Assembly (NCBI RefSeq): GCF_001678475.1
Contig: NZ_JTJR01000025.1
Location: forward strand, 1 to 64,000
From: Gallibacterium genomosp. 3
Lineage (GTDB): Bacteria > Pseudomonadota > Gammaproteobacteria > Enterobacterales > Pasteurellaceae
Direction: 5' to 3'
DNA: 64,000 nucleotides
The notes under the pieces are model-generated. The model did no database searches, was not told the origin of the DNA, and saw only the letters and a list, made by a program, of their open reading frames with translations. The translations under genes were made by a program, and so were the position numbers. This document shows positions 48,139 to 58,866 of the stretch, piece after piece. The first letter of the stretch is position 1. Each line of letters begins with the position of its first letter.

Positions 48139-50427
48139 CTAACGTTTCCAATTTTTTAGTGCGTCAGCAAATGCATTGCCCATAGAGGATGACTGAAAAT
48201 TGGATCTTTTTGCTAGTCTATTTTTAGGTTCAGTCGTTGTAGAATGCGGTTTACCACTTTGTTCATTTAAACGCATAGTTAAGGCAATACGTTTACGATC
48301 TACTTCAACTTCTAAAACTTTTACTTTAACAATATCGCCAGTTTTTACCACATCGTGCGGATCTTCGACAAATTTTTCGCTCAATGATGAAATATGTACT
48401 AAGCCATCTTGATGCACACCAATATCGACGAAAGCACCGAAGTTAGTAACATTAGTAACAGTTCCTTCTAAGATCATACCCGGTTTCAGATCGCTAATTT
48501 GTTCCACACCTTCTAAGAAAGTTGCTGTTTTAAATTCACCACGTGGGTCACGTCCTGGTTTCTCTAGCTCTTTCAGAATGTCAGTCACAGTAGGTAAACC
48601 AAAACGTTCATCAGTAAATTGAGTCGCATTTAATTGACGGATTGCAGAAGTATTGCCCATTAATTCAGCAAGGGATTGATGGGTTGCTTGTAAAATTTTC
48701 TCTACCATAGGATAAGCTTCAGGGTGCACACTAGATGCATCAAGAGGATTATTACCATCAATAATTCGCATAAATCCAGCACATTGTTCAAAGGCTTTTG
48801 GCCCTAAACGTGGTACTTTCTTCAACTGTTCACGGTCGGTAAAACGCCCATTTTCATCACGATAAGCGACAATATTTTGTGCTAATGTTTTGCTCATTCC
48901 TGCTACTCGCGCTAGTAATGGCGCAGACGCAGTATTGAGATCAACGCCTACCGCATTTACACAATCCTCTACCACAGCATCTAATTTACGAGCTAATTGT
49001 GCTTGATTGACATCGTGTTGATATTGCCCTACACCAATTGCTTTTGGCTCAATTTTTACGAGTTCAGCAAGCGGGTCTTGTAGACGACGCGCAATCGAAA
49101 CTGCACCACGCAAAGATACATCCAGTTGTGGAAATTCTTGTGCAGCAAATTCAGAGGCAGAATAGACAGACGCGCCTGCTTCACTAACAACCACTTTTTG
49201 TGCAGACCAATCAGGCTTCGCTTTGAGTAAAGTTGCAACAAAACGTTCAGTTTCACGAGAAGCCGTACCATTACCAATGGCGATCAGATCAACATGATAT
49301 TTTTTTCCTAATTGATAAAGTGTTGCGGCAGCTTGTGCTTCTTGTCCGGTATGCGGATAGATAGTAGCGGTATCCAGCAATTTTCCTGTGTTATCAACGA
49401 TTGCCACTTTTACACCAGTTCGTAAACCAGGATCTAATCCCATTGTATTTTTAGCCCCCGCTGGAGCAGCCATTAATAGTGCAAACAGATTTTTGGCAAA
49501 GACGTTAATTGCCTCTTCTTCAGCACGTTCACGCAATGCTGCCATTAACTCTGTTTCTAAATGTAAGGCAACTTTAATTTTCCACGTCCAGGAGATAACT
49601 TGTTGTCGCCAACTATCGGCAGGTTGCCCTGTGAATTGAATATTAAGGTGCTGACGGATAATCTCTTCACAGTAGCTAGCACTATTTTCTTCTTGTTCAG
49701 GATCAGCATTAAGCGATAATGTAAGAATGCCTTCATTCCTACCTCGTAACATTGCTAACGCCCGGTGTGATGGTACATTTTTCAGTAATTCGTGATGATC
49801 AAAATAGTCGCGGAATTTTTCGCCTTCATCCTCTTTTCCTGCAATCACTTTGGCAGTAATTTCCGCATTATTAGTGAGATAAGAACGTACTTTTGCCAAT
49901 AGTTGTGCATCTTCAGCAAAACGTTCCATTAAGATATATCTTGCACCATCTAAAGCAGCTTTACTGTCAGCAATACCTTTGTCTGCGTTGATGTAATCTT
50001 GTGCTGTGGTTTCTGGGCGGTGATGTGGTTCATGCCAAAGGAGATCCGCAAGTGGTTCTAGCCCTGCTTCAATCGCAATTTGTCCACGAGTACGGCGTTT
50101 TGGTTTATAAGGCAGATAGAGATCTTCTAATTCCGTTTTACTTTGCGTATTTTCAATTGCTTGACGTAATTCATCTGTCAATTTGCCCTGTTCTTCAATA
50201 GATTTCAAAATGGTTTGGCGGCGATCATCTAATTCACGCAAATAGAGTAACCGCGTTTCAAAATGACGTAGTTGTGTATCATCTAAACCACCAGTAACCT
50301 CTTTACGATAACGAGCAATAAATGGAATGGTATTTCCTTCATCTAATAAGGTAATTGCGGCAAGAATTTGTTTACTTTGAACATTCAGTTCATCGGCAAT
50401 AATTTGGCTAATAGTTTGGTTTAACAT
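48139..50427 (-). CDS. tex: Tex-family RNA-binding transcription accessory protein
   Basis: A 762-aa protein (YhgF in E. coli). It has an N-terminal helical domain, a YqgF-like nuclease fold ([17 protein letters not shown]), helix-hairpin-helix repeats ([23 protein letters not shown] in part), and a C-terminal S1 domain ([26 protein letters not shown] in part). Tex influences transcription of virulence genes in several pathogens; the mechanism is not settled. It is transcribed alone. Confidence 0.95.
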   Translation of the reverse strand: MLNQTISQIIADELNVQSKQILAAITLLDEGNTIPFIARYRKEVTGGLDDTQLRHFETRLLYLRELDDRRQTILKSIEEQGKLTDELRQAIENTQSKTELEDLYLPYKPKRRTRGQIAIEAGLEPLADLLWHEPHHRPETTAQDYINADKGIADSKAALDGARYILMERFAEDAQLLAKVRSYLTNNAEITAKVIAGKEDEGEKFRDYFDHHELLKNVPSHRALAMLRGRNEGILTLSLNADPEQEENSASYCEEIIRQHLNIQFTGQPADSWRQQVISWTWKIKVALHLETELMAALRERAEEEAINVFAKNLFALLMAAPAGAKNTMGLDPGLRTGVKVAIVDNTGKLLDTATIYPHTGQEAQAAATLYQLGKKYHVDLIAIGNGTASRETERFVATLLKAKPDWSAQKVVVSEAGASVYSASEFAAQEFPQLDVSLRGAVSIARRLQDPLAELVKIEPKAIGVGQYQHDVNQAQLARKLDAVVEDCVNAVGVDLNTASAPLLARVAGMSKTLAQNIVAYRDENGRFTDREQLKKVPRLGPKAFEQCAGFMRIIDGNNPLDASSVHPEAYPMVEKILQATHQSLAELMGNTSAIRQLNATQFTDERFGLPTVTDILKELEKPGRDPRGEFKTATFLEGVEQISDLKPGMILEGTVTNVTNFGAFVDIGVHQDGLVHISSLSEKFVEDPHDVVKTGDIVKVKVLEVEVDRKRIALTMRLNEQSGKPHSTTTEPKNRLAKRSNFQSSSMGNAFADALKNWKR

Positions 50428-50587
50428 TGTATTTAATTATAGTTTAGTGTTTAGAAGTGAAAATAAATATATAGGATATTAGGTTGTATTCTAACTAATT
50501 TTATTTAAAATAAGAACAAGGAAATACCAAATATACTTTATTACTAAAATTAAAAAAGTATAAATTTAAACAATGAGGAATCATATT

Positions 50588-52447
50588 ATGAAAAAAGTAA
50601 TAGGGCGTTTAGTCAAGTGCTATGGGCTCGGCATGTTAGGTATTATAAGCTGTTATAGCTATGCAGCTACCACGATTTCGGGTGGGGGGGGGGATAGCGC
50701 TTCTCCGGATCAGACAGGAATTACTAGCTCAGGAGATAGCATTGCTCAGAATATAAGCTTTAAGATAAACTTGTATAATAGAGTTAATATAACATCAGGA
50801 ACTGATATTAATAGTGTTGGAGATGCTTTAATATCAGGTGATTTTAAAGCAAGAGCTGGGAATAAGATTATCTTTCACAATAATCTAAAAGTACAAAATA
50901 ATGCTCCGGGTAGAATTGCTGTTGGGAGAGGAATTGATATTAAGAATAGTTTTTTTGCATATCCGGGAGAATGGATTATTTCAGCTTATGTTGATGCAGA
51001 TAAAGGATTGAAAGAAATGATGAATCGTACTATTACCGTCGGCGAGAATTGGTATGGTACAACAGGCACAATCGCTTCATTAGATGAAATTCCAGAATAT
51101 GCTGCTGATAATAATATCTGGATTACATTACCAAATCAGCAATGGGATAATGGTAATAAAAATGATGATGGCTCTGTTGGGACATTAACAGGAATGACAA
51201 TTAATGTTTCGGGCAAAGCATACGGTTATACTCGAATTCGATTACCAGAAGATAAATTATTAGGTGATATTTTTGATGAAAATGGAATTAGTAAATATTC
51301 ACCACCAGTAGTCACTGTTGCCCAAGGTTCTTTTGTTTCCCCAGAAGATGAAACGCTAAATAATTTTGCTTTTTATGGTAAAGCAACAGTGAATGCAGAA
51401 AACAAGTTAGTTTATTTACGATTAGCGCCGGGAACAAATACTGCTGACAATGCTACAGCGCATTATGTATGGGGGTGGCTATATGATAATAATTCAAATA
51501 GTGGAAGTTATACGGAAGATACAGCCAGTATCTTATTTGCGCCTCAATTAAGCCAAGAGCTTGCGTTTTCCTCTATTGATCGTCGTCATAATCGTATTGG
51601 TGAAACTGATACTCGTGAAGGGAATACTTGGTTAAGATTACTTGGGCAAACTACAAAGCTAGGGTCTCATCAATTTAGAAGCAAATTATCTTCCGTTGGT
51701 ATTCAGATCGGGCATGATTTGAAAAAAGAAAAAGTAGATGATGAGAATATGAGGCTCGGAGTTGTAGCCACTTACCAAGCTGCAAAAGCAAACTTTTATG
51801 ATAACTTTTCAATAAACCCTTTAACCCTTACACCGCATTTTGCAAAAGTGGGTAAAGATTCAATTAATTTCTATTCTTTAGGTTTTTATCGAACTAAGGA
51901 TCGTGATTGGGGATATACAGATTATGTTGGGCAAGTTTATTTAGCAGAGCATAATCTTAAGTCTGTTAATCAGACACGTGATAAGTTAAAAGCCTATGGA
52001 GTGAGTTTGAGCGCAGAAGTTGGCTATAATCTCTATCAGCGTAACGCTTGGTTGCTACAAGCTCAGGGGCAAGCGATTTATCAACTCAATCAAACAAATC
52101 TTATTTCTAATAAAGAATATCAAGTGTCTTATCATGATGATTCACAAATTCGTCTACGTGGTGGTATCAGACTAGAATATTCTAAATTCGCTAAAGATAG
52201 AGATAGTAAATTGTGGCTCACAGCGGATATTTTGAAGGATCTATTCCCAAATAATAAGGTAGGTATGGGAACTAGTCAGTTATCTCTTAATCTACCTAGA
52301 ACATGGCTAGATATTGGTATCGGTGGAGATTGGGCAGTAGGTAAAGATCTTTATCTATATAGTGCATTACACAGAGAACTATCATGGCAAAGTCATTTAT
52401 CTCGTTCTAATTTGAAAGGTAACTTAGGGGTTAAATATTTATTTTAA
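50588..52447 (+). CDS. Autotransporter, phase-variable by an in-frame G10 tract
   Basis: About 619 aa. A signal peptide covers about residues 1-27 (ending SYA, then ATTIS). It is directly followed by a G10 tract encoding GlyGlyGlyGly. A passenger of about 300 aa (no motif recognised) precedes a C-terminal autotransporter barrel starting near GNTWLRLLGQTTKLGSHQF and ending with Phe (LGVKYLF). I chose ATG 50588 with GAGGAA upstream, rather than ATG 50573. As read, ten G keep the frame open; losing or gaining one base would truncate the protein within tens of codons. It is divergent from tex. A pertactin-like structure is likely; the function is unknown. Confidence 0.88.
   Translation: MKKVIGRLVKCYGLGMLGIISCYSYAATTISGGGGDSASPDQTGITSSGDSIAQNISFKINLYNRVNITSGTDINSVGDALISGDFKARAGNKIIFHNNLKVQNNAPGRIAVGRGIDIKNSFFAYPGEWIISAYVDADKGLKEMMNRTITVGENWYGTTGTIASLDEIPEYAADNNIWITLPNQQWDNGNKNDDGSVGTLTGMTINVSGKAYGYTRIRLPEDKLLGDIFDENGISKYSPPVVTVAQGSFVSPEDETLNNFAFYGKATVNAENKLVYLRLAPGTNTADNATAHYVWGWLYDNNSNSGSYTEDTASILFAPQLSQELAFSSIDRRHNRIGETDTREGNTWLRLLGQTTKLGSHQFRSKLSSVGIQIGHDLKKEKVDDENMRLGVVATYQAAKANFYDNFSINPLTLTPHFAKVGKDSINFYSLGFYRTKDRDWGYTDYVGQVYLAEHNLKSVNQTRDKLKAYGVSLSAEVGYNLYQRNAWLLQAQGQAIYQLNQTNLISNKEYQVSYHDDSQIRLRGGIRLEYSKFAKDRDSKLWLTADILKDLFPNNKVGMGTSQLSLNLPRTWLDIGIGGDWAVGKDLYLYSALHRELSWQSHLSRSNLKGNLGVKYLF
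50684..50693 (+). repeat. Homopolymeric G10 tract inside the autotransporter gene
   Basis: Ten G occupy codons 33-35 and the first base of codon 36, just after the signal peptide. This is the classical position for an ON/OFF contingency switch. The sequence read here is in the ON state. Confidence 0.92.
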
Positions 52448-52497
52448 TACTTTAAAAAAAGAATTTTTTCAGTTTTATTAATTCTAATAAGTAAGTA

Positions 52498-52531
52498 AAC
52501 CTATAATAATGTTATTGTAGGTTTATTTTTT
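52498..52531 (+). terminator. Rho-independent terminator after the autotransporter
   Basis: AAACCTATAATAA pairs with TTATTGTAGGTTT around a short loop, followed by a T-rich run. Confidence 0.8.
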
Positions 52532-52552
52532 ATTATGCCTTTTAATGCTTGT

Positions 52553-52835
52553 TTAATTTTCTTGCTCGTCAAAACAAGCATCGCTAATGTGAAAATATCG
52601 ATCTCTATTTTTTAATAGATTGCATACTTTTATAATTATATCAATGGGATAAAATAATATTGTAATCAAGAGCAGGGCGAAAATATAATGGAATAAACTG
52701 AAATGCCTGTTGTTATTCTTGTAAGAAGATGAGTTTCAATTTGCTTTGGATCATTCAAAGAGTAATTAAGAATAATATAAGGAAAATATGTCGTATTTCG
52801 CATTGCTCTAAAGATTTTGGCTAAAGGGATCAGAA
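52553..52835 (-). pseudogene. Decayed membrane protein fragment
   Basis: On the minus strand, ATG 52803 opens 45 codons (MRNTTYFPYIILNY ... TTGISVYSIIF, ending TGA 52666). After a frameshift near 52675 it continues as ALLLITILFYPIDIIIKV ... ISDACFDEQEN to TAA 52553. Read together, the two parts form a hydrophobic helix flanked by polar tails, which looks like the end of a small membrane protein. I recognise no family. The reading depends on joining two frames. Confidence 0.4.
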
Positions 52836-52946
52836 TTTATAAACAGAATGTTACAACCAAGATATTTTTTATTAATTTAGTCGTTTCTTAAATTCAAATT
52901 TTAAAATGCTTTCTACTACGAGATAGAAGATAAAGCAATTCAAAGA

Positions 52947-52974
52947 TTGATTTTTCTGGCAAAAACGGTAAAAT
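52947..52974 (+). promoter_or_regulatory. Predicted rpsP operon promoter
   Basis: TTGATT (52947-52952) and TAAAAT (52969-52974) with a 16-base spacer. The leader would be about 115 bases and would contain the hairpin at 53035-53060. Confidence 0.55.
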
Positions 52975-53034
52975 TCTACAGCTTTTTATCTGAGATTTTT
53001 TTGTGTAAAAAAGCATCAATATGAAAAAAGCACT

Positions 53035-53069
53035 AAACGCCCCTACTTCGAACGGGGTTTTCTTTTTTT
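53035..53069 (+). terminator. Terminator-like hairpin in the rpsP leader
   Basis: AAAC-CCC / GGG-GTTT pair with a one-base bulge, followed by TTTTCTTTTTTT. The hairpin is between the predicted promoter and the ATG, 26 bases before it, so it could act as an attenuator for the rpsP-rimM-trmD-rplS operon. It may instead terminate upstream read-through. Confidence 0.5.
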
Positions 53070-53094
53070 ACTATCAATATTTTAGAGGAAGGTT

Positions 53095-53343
53095 ATGGTA
53101 ACCATTCGTTTATCTCGTGGCGGAGCTAAAAAACGCCCATTTTATCAAATTGTCGTTGCAGACAGCCGTTGCCCTCGTGATGGCCGTTTCATCGAACGTA
53201 TTGGCTTTTTCAACCCAATCGCTGCTGGTAAAGCAGAACGTTTACGTATCGATTTAGATCGTGTAAATGAGTGGGTTGGTAAAGGTGCATCTTTATCTGA
53301 TCGTGTTGCATCTTTAGTAAAAGAAGCTCAAAAAGCTGCTTAA
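53095..53343 (+). CDS. rpsP: 30S ribosomal protein S16
   Basis: An 82-aa protein beginning [20 protein letters not shown], typical of S16, with the conserved [19 protein letters not shown] core (in part). GAGGAAGG precedes the ATG. First in the operon. Confidence 0.98.
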   Translation: MVTIRLSRGGAKKRPFYQIVVADSRCPRDGRFIERIGFFNPIAAGKAERLRIDLDRVNEWVGKGASLSDRVASLVKEAQKAA

Positions 53344-53368
53344 TTTAGAACAACGATGGGTGGTTAGA

Positions 53369-53893
53369 ATGGAACAGCAAAAAATCGGTGTCGTAGGTAA
53401 ACTTGGTTCGACTTATGGTATTCGAGGTTGGTTGCGTGTTTATTCTTCTACCGAATATGCAGAAAGCATTTTTGATTATCAACCGTGGTTTTTGAAAATT
53501 AAAAATCAATGGCAACCAGCAGAAATTGAAGGTTGGCGTTATCATAGTCAAGATTTGATTGTGAAATTAAAAGGTGTTGATAATCGGGAACACGCACAAA
53601 CTTTAGCGAATATTGAAATTGGCGTTGATTTAAACCAACTTCCAGCATTAGATGATGGTGATTATTATTGGCATGATTTAATTGATTGCCAAGTGGTCAA
53701 TTTACAAGGCTACCAAATGGGGCAAGTGATTGAATTGATGGAAACTGGATCTAATGATGTATTAGTCGTTAAAGCCAATGCTAAGGATGCTTTCAGTAAA
53801 CAAGAGCGGTTAATTCCGTATATTGAAACAGTAGTTAAAAGAGTAGATCTCAGCACCAAAACAATTGAGGTGGACTGGGACGCTGGTTTCTAA
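53369..53893 (+). CDS. rimM: Ribosome maturation factor RimM
   Basis: A 174-aa 16S rRNA processing factor that binds S19. The N-terminal RimM domain ([17 protein letters not shown]) and C-terminal PRC-barrel-like part ([17 protein letters not shown]) are both present, ending in VDWDAGF. I chose ATG 53369 (MEQQK); a GTG three codons earlier is less likely. Confidence 0.96.
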   Translation: MEQQKIGVVGKLGSTYGIRGWLRVYSSTEYAESIFDYQPWFLKIKNQWQPAEIEGWRYHSQDLIVKLKGVDNREHAQTLANIEIGVDLNQLPALDDGDYYWHDLIDCQVVNLQGYQMGQVIELMETGSNDVLVVKANAKDAFSKQERLIPYIETVVKRVDLSTKTIEVDWDAGF

Positions 53894-53937
53894 CCTCAGG
53901 AAGATCCTGTTGGCTTAATGAACATTGAGGTATCCGT

Positions 53938-54687
53938 ATGTGGATTGGGGTAATTACACTTTTCCCAGAAATGTTTACAGCTATTACAGAATTTGGGGTA
54001 ACAAGTAGAGCCATAAAGCATAATCTGCTGCAAGTAAATTGTTGGAATCCAAGAGATTTCACCCACGATAAACATAAGACGGTAGATGACCGCCCTTATG
54101 GTGGAGGCCCTGGGATGTTGATGATGGTACAGCCATTAAGAGATGCAATCCATGCGGCAAAAGCAGAAGCAGGTGAAGGTGCTAAGGTGATTTATCTCTC
54201 ACCGCAAGGACGTAAATTAAATCAAGCTGGCGTTGAACAGCTCGCTAAAAATCAAAAAATGATTTTGGTTTGTGGGCGTTATGAAGGCATCGATGAACGT
54301 TTGATAGAAACCGAAATTGATGAAGAATGGTCAGTTGGTGATTACGTATTGACTGGGGGAGAGCTGCCAGCAATGACATTAATTGATGCAGTATCACGTT
54401 TTGTACCAGGTGTATTAGGCAAACAAGCTTCAGCGGAGGAAGATTCTTTTGCTGATGGATTATTAGATTGCCCACACTACACACGACCTGAAGTGCTTGA
54501 TGGTATGACAGTACCGCCAGTATTGATGTCTGGCAATCACGAAGAAATTCGTAAATGGCGATTAAAGCAGTCGTTAAAACGAACGTGGTTACGCAGACCT
54601 GAGCTATTAGAAAGCCTAGCTCTGACTGACGAACAAAGGTTGCTGTTACAACAAGCTCAACAAGAGCAACAACAGCAAAAGAAATAG
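53938..54687 (+). CDS. trmD: tRNA (guanine(37)-N1)-methyltransferase
   Basis: A 249-aa SPOUT methyltransferase making m1G37, which prevents +1 frameshifting. Family motifs are visible: [38 protein letters not shown] and the knot region [14 protein letters not shown]. The C-terminus is extended and Gln-rich. Confidence 0.97.
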   Translation: MWIGVITLFPEMFTAITEFGVTSRAIKHNLLQVNCWNPRDFTHDKHKTVDDRPYGGGPGMLMMVQPLRDAIHAAKAEAGEGAKVIYLSPQGRKLNQAGVEQLAKNQKMILVCGRYEGIDERLIETEIDEEWSVGDYVLTGGELPAMTLIDAVSRFVPGVLGKQASAEEDSFADGLLDCPHYTRPEVLDGMTVPPVLMSGNHEEIRKWRLKQSLKRTWLRRPELLESLALTDEQRLLLQQAQQEQQQQKK

Positions 54688-54714
54688 ATTCAGTTACATC
54701 TAGGAATAAGGTAA

Positions 54715-55068
<354 letters not shown>

Positions 55069-55082
55069 TCGATTCTTTCTCT

Positions 55083-55112
55083 AAAGCCCTTGTTTTAACA
55101 AGGGCTTTTTTT
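55083..55112 (+). terminator. Rho-independent terminator after rplS
   Basis: AAAGCCCTTGTT / AACAAGGGCTTT with a T run. It also lies just beyond the convergent fecE stop. Confidence 0.9.
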
Positions 55113-55120
55113 ATAGTTTT

Positions 55121-55888
55121 TTAATAAGAAATAAACATAGGGGTATGACTAATGGGGTCTTGGTGAATTTCACCATGTAATGAAAATACTTGTTCTAATA
55201 AATTAGTTGTCATCACGTGATTAGGCGTTCCTTCAGCAATTAATTTTCCTTGTTTTAATACAATAAGGTGATCGCAGTAACGACTTGCCTGATTTAAATC
55301 ATGGAGAACAGTAATAATTGTTTTTCCCTTTGTTTTTTCGGATTGCATAATATTCATTAATTCTGTTTGATGATTGAGATCAAGATAAGTAGTTGGTTCA
55401 TCAAGTAAGAGAATGGGGGCATCTTGAGCTAGAGCCATTGCTAAAAAAGCTCGTTGTTTTTGCCCTCCGGATAGATCCGTCACTAATCGATCTGCAAGAG
55501 GTATTAATTGGGTAATTTCCATTGCCTCTTCAACTTTTTCATGATCTTCTTTTTTTAATTTACCCCATAAATTTAAATAGGGACTTCTACCATAGCTAAT
55601 AAGCGCTTTTACACTTATGCCTTCAGGAATAATATGATGTTGGGGGAGAATGGCTAATTGTTGTGAAAATTGATTCGCACTATATTGCCAAATATTTTTA
55701 TTATGAAGTAATACTTCGCCCTGTTGAGCAGGCAGGAGTCTAGCAAGACTTTTTAATAGAGTTGATTTACCACATCCATTAGGACCAATCAAAGCTGTGA
55801 TTTTATTATCAGGAAAATTTACTCTTAAATTGTCCAAGATCGTGGTTTTACCATAACCAACAGTAAGCTGATGTGTCGAAAGTTGCAT
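55121..55888 (-). CDS. fecE: Iron(III) dicitrate-type ABC transporter ATP-binding protein
   Basis: A 255-aa ATPase energising import. Walker A GPNGCGKSTLLK (about residues 36-47), signature DLSGGQKQRAFLAMAL, and Walker B ILLLDEPTTYLDL are visible. It is the last gene of the fecBCDE-like operon, 3 bases after the second permease. Confidence 0.93.
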   Translation of the reverse strand: MQLSTHQLTVGYGKTTILDNLRVNFPDNKITALIGPNGCGKSTLLKSLARLLPAQQGEVLLHNKNIWQYSANQFSQQLAILPQHHIIPEGISVKALISYGRSPYLNLWGKLKKEDHEKVEEAMEITQLIPLADRLVTDLSGGQKQRAFLAMALAQDAPILLLDEPTTYLDLNHQTELMNIMQSEKTKGKTIITVLHDLNQASRYCDHLIVLKQGKLIAEGTPNHVMTTNLLEQVFSLHGEIHQDPISHTPMFISY

Positions 55889-55891
55889 TAT

Positions 55892-56860
55892 TTATTTTTT
55901 CCTAATTAATAATAAAAAGAAATAAGGTGCGCCAATAATTGCAGTGAGTATTCCTGCAGGGAGTTCAATTGGTGGAGCAAGTGTTCTTGCAATAATGTCT
56001 GCAAGTTGTAACAAAATTGCACCTATTAATATTGAAGCTGGAATTAAAATATGATGATGACCCCCAAATAATTTTCGTGCCATATGAGGTGCAATTAACC
56101 CTAAAAAAGCAATTGGCCCACACACAGCCACTGCTGTTGCAGAAATAGCGACAGCAATTAATAAAGTAACCAGCTGAATATGCTGTACATTAACACCAAG
56201 ATTATTTGCTTTTTCTTCACCAAGGCTAAGAATATTGAGATGTTTTCCAAGTAGTAAACTTGCAGGTAATAATATCAATAACCAAGGTAGAGCAATATAA
56301 ACAAAATCCCAACTTCTTCCCCATAAACTTCCTGTTAGCCAGAGCATAGCTAAGTTAATTTCAAGCGGTCTAGCCAGCATAATGTAGTGGGTGATTGCTG
56401 CATATAATGCAGAAAGCGCAATCCCAATTAATGCCATTTTTAAGGTAGAGAAGCGATAACCACAAAGAAACCAAAGGATAATAAAAGCAATAAAACCAGC
56501 AATAAATGTAATTGGTGGTAACCAATAGATTGAAAGGGTTGGAAAGAAAGATAAAACAATAACGGCAGCCATCCCAGCTGCATTGTTAATTCCCAGAATT
56601 TCAGGTGAAGCTAAAGGATTTCTTATAATTGCTTGTACTAAGGTTCCAGATAAGGCTAAAGCACCCCCTAAGAAAATTGCGAGTAATGCACGAGGTAAAC
56701 GATATTCTATTAAAGTGAAATGATCTTTACTTTCTGTATTTATTAACGCAGAAAAGATATTCGATAATGAGAGTGTATAGGTACCAAATATTAAGCTAAT
56801 AATGAACAGCAAGAAAACAATAGTGAGTAATAGTAGAAGATAATAAGGAGACAGTTTCAT
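55892..56860 (-). CDS. fecD: Iron(III) dicitrate-type ABC transporter permease FecD
   Basis: A 322-aa FecCD-family permease with about nine or ten helices. Family segments include EYRLPRALLAIFLGGALALSG and ILGINNAAGMAAVI, plus GPIAFLGLIAPHMARKLFGG (the ATPase-coupling region). It overlaps the upstream permease by one base. Confidence 0.92.
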   Translation of the reverse strand: MKLSPYYLLLLLTIVFLLFIISLIFGTYTLSLSNIFSALINTESKDHFTLIEYRLPRALLAIFLGGALALSGTLVQAIIRNPLASPEILGINNAAGMAAVIVLSFFPTLSIYWLPPITFIAGFIAFIILWFLCGYRFSTLKMALIGIALSALYAAITHYIMLARPLEINLAMLWLTGSLWGRSWDFVYIALPWLLILLPASLLLGKHLNILSLGEEKANNLGVNVQHIQLVTLLIAVAISATAVAVCGPIAFLGLIAPHMARKLFGGHHHILIPASILIGAILLQLADIIARTLAPPIELPAGILTAIIGAPYFFLLLIRKK

Positions 56861-57849
56861 TATTGCTTCCCTCTAGCGATCCATACAAAGAAAGGCGCTC
56901 CAATCAGTGCCAAAATTGCGCCAGCGGGCAATTCATTTGGGAAGGTGATAGCACGAGCAATAATATCTGCGACTAGCATTAGAATAGCGCCAAATAACAT
57001 AGTTATTGGTAATGATTTACGCAGGTCATAACCAATCCAATAGCGAGCTAGGTGTGGAATAAGTAATCCAATAAAGGCAAATGGTCCTGCAACACTAACA
57101 CAAGCACCAATTAAACATAATGCACATAAATTAATAAGAATTCTTAATTGTGTAAGGTTAATACCAAGTGATGTTGCGGTTTCATCACTTAAGCTGAGAA
57201 TGTTTAATTTATTGGCTATGCTCATACTAATTAGAATTGCAGGGAGTACAAATGGCAATAAATTCCATACAGCTTCCCAGCGAATATGTCCAACACCTCC
57301 TGCTAGCCAACTCATTACACCATAAGCGTTATCTTCAGATAATATTAGTGTTAATTTGGTGAGGGCAGCACATAGCATAGAAACAGCAATTCCAGCAAGA
57401 ACAATACGGCTTCGTTCAATGTTACCACTCCAACCGGCGCTAATTAGCATAACTAATAGCCAACTTAAACCACCACCAACTGCTGCAACAAAGCTGATAC
57501 TATAAGTCGATATCATTGCAGGATTAATTGCTGTCGCAATTACCATAGCTAAAGATGCGCCAGAATTGATCCCTAATAGCGAGGGGGAGGCAAGAGGATT
57601 GCGGGTAATGCTTTGTAATAATGCACCAGCAAGGCTAAGTGAAGCACCAATTAATATTGCACAAATACTACGTGGTAAGCGTAGGTTAGTTATTGTAATG
57701 TTAGCAATTGTATTATTTGTATGGGCAAATAGTGCTTGCACTGCATCAGTAGCGGAAACATTCAAAGGGTAAAATAAAAAAAGGCTAGCCCAGAATAGGA
57801 GTAATAATAAAAATATAGGGCTTAGCCAACGATAGATTAAATAACGCAT
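56860..57849 (-). CDS. fecC: Iron(III) dicitrate-type ABC transporter permease FecC
   Basis: A 329-aa FecCD-family permease. NLRLPRSICAILIGASLSLAG and SPSLLGINSGASLAMVIA match E. coli FecC closely, as does GPFAFIGLLIPHLARYW. It starts 2 bases after the fecB stop. Confidence 0.93.
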   Translation of the reverse strand: MRYLIYRWLSPIFLLLLLFWASLFLFYPLNVSATDAVQALFAHTNNTIANITITNLRLPRSICAILIGASLSLAGALLQSITRNPLASPSLLGINSGASLAMVIATAINPAMISTYSISFVAAVGGGLSWLLVMLISAGWSGNIERSRIVLAGIAVSMLCAALTKLTLILSEDNAYGVMSWLAGGVGHIRWEAVWNLLPFVLPAILISMSIANKLNILSLSDETATSLGINLTQLRILINLCALCLIGACVSVAGPFAFIGLLIPHLARYWIGYDLRKSLPITMLFGAILMLVADIIARAITFPNELPAGAILALIGAPFFVWIARGKQ

Positions 57850-57851
57850 AG

Positions 57852-58745
57852 TTATTTAGTCATTGCCTTTTGTAGAATTTCAGCAATATTTTCTGCTGCA
57901 TCTAAGCCACGAGAACGTGTCCAAAGTGCAGCATCATTAGTATTAATAACTTGATTCTTTTGTACTGCGGTTAGTGCATTCCATAAAGGTTCATTTACCC
58001 ATTTTTTCGCAATACTTTCATCACGATAGTGAACAATAATTAACCATTCAGGGTTAGAGGTTGCTAATTGTTCTAATCCTGCTGGATTATTAGCATCATC
58101 TTTAGCATTTAGAGGTTTATCAACAGTAAATCCTAATGTTTCTAAAAGACTACCAGTGTAAGATTTATTGGTCGTGATTAGGAATTGTGTTTCACGAGAT
58201 ATGCCTACTATGGCGTGTGCTTTTGGTAATGATTTAGCAATTTCAGCCATTTTTTCTTTATGTTGCTTAATTCTTGCTTTCATCTCTTGTGATTTTCCAA
58301 CAACATCAGCAATGATTTGTGCAGAAACTAGATTATCTTGGTAGGTTTCTTTGCGTGATTTTAAGAGTAAGGTTGGCGCGATTTTCTTTAATTCATCATA
58401 AACTGCACTATGACGATTTTGATCTGCGATAATTAAATCTGGTTTTAATTCAGCAATAGCTTCTAAACTTGGTTGAGAGCGTGTACCAACCGATTTCCAC
58501 TCATTAATTTTATCGCGAACACTTTGTAAAATACGGGTTTTATCATTATCATCTGCAACACCAACGGGACTAACACCAACATTGGCTAAAGCATCGATAA
58601 AGGAGTATTCAAGAGCGACAACTCTTTTGGGTATATTATTGATAGTAAATTCTCCCTGAGCATCTTTTACCGTAATAGCTGAAGCAGAGACAGATAAGCA
58701 TACTAGAAATGCAAAAGTGATGAAGTGACGAACAATATGCAACAT
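57852..58745 (-). CDS. fecB: Iron(III) dicitrate-type ABC transporter substrate-binding protein FecB
   Basis: A 297-aa periplasmic binding protein with a signal peptide (about residues 1-23). It is very close to E. coli FecB: RVVALEYSFIDALANVGVSP, VGVADDNDKTRIL, and LEAIAELKPDLIIAD are nearly collinear. No fecA receptor or fecIR regulators are in the window, and no convincing Fur box is visible in the 120 bases upstream. The ligand could be ferric citrate or another hydroxycarboxylate complex. Confidence 0.92.
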   Translation of the reverse strand: MLHIVRHFITFAFLVCLSVSASAITVKDAQGEFTINNIPKRVVALEYSFIDALANVGVSPVGVADDNDKTRILQSVRDKINEWKSVGTRSQPSLEAIAELKPDLIIADQNRHSAVYDELKKIAPTLLLKSRKETYQDNLVSAQIIADVVGKSQEMKARIKQHKEKMAEIAKSLPKAHAIVGISRETQFLITTNKSYTGSLLETLGFTVDKPLNAKDDANNPAGLEQLATSNPEWLIIVHYRDESIAKKWVNEPLWNALTAVQKNQVINTNDAALWTRSRGLDAAENIAEILQKAMTK

Positions 58746-58866
58746 TAGTTAATCTCCTGAATTAATTTAAGCGGTAAAATAATAGCAAATTAGATTGAAA
58801 AATAACAATACAAATAGGAATTTTTATCAATTCTAATTGCTGTTTTTATTCAGAAGATTTATTTTA

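Larger units (their letters stand above)
52448..53094. other. Intergenic region before the rpsP operon
   Basis: 650 bases containing the autotransporter terminator, a decayed minus-strand ORF (52553-52835), and the rpsP promoter and leader hairpin. No intact gene is visible. Confidence 0.7.

Noticed and set aside
56355-56370. TCAAGCGGT as a DNA-uptake sequence
   Set aside because: It has a mismatch to the ACAAGCGGT consensus and is isolated.
58746-58866. Fur box upstream of fecB
   Set aside because: AT-rich stretches are present but none matches the Fur consensus well enough to call.
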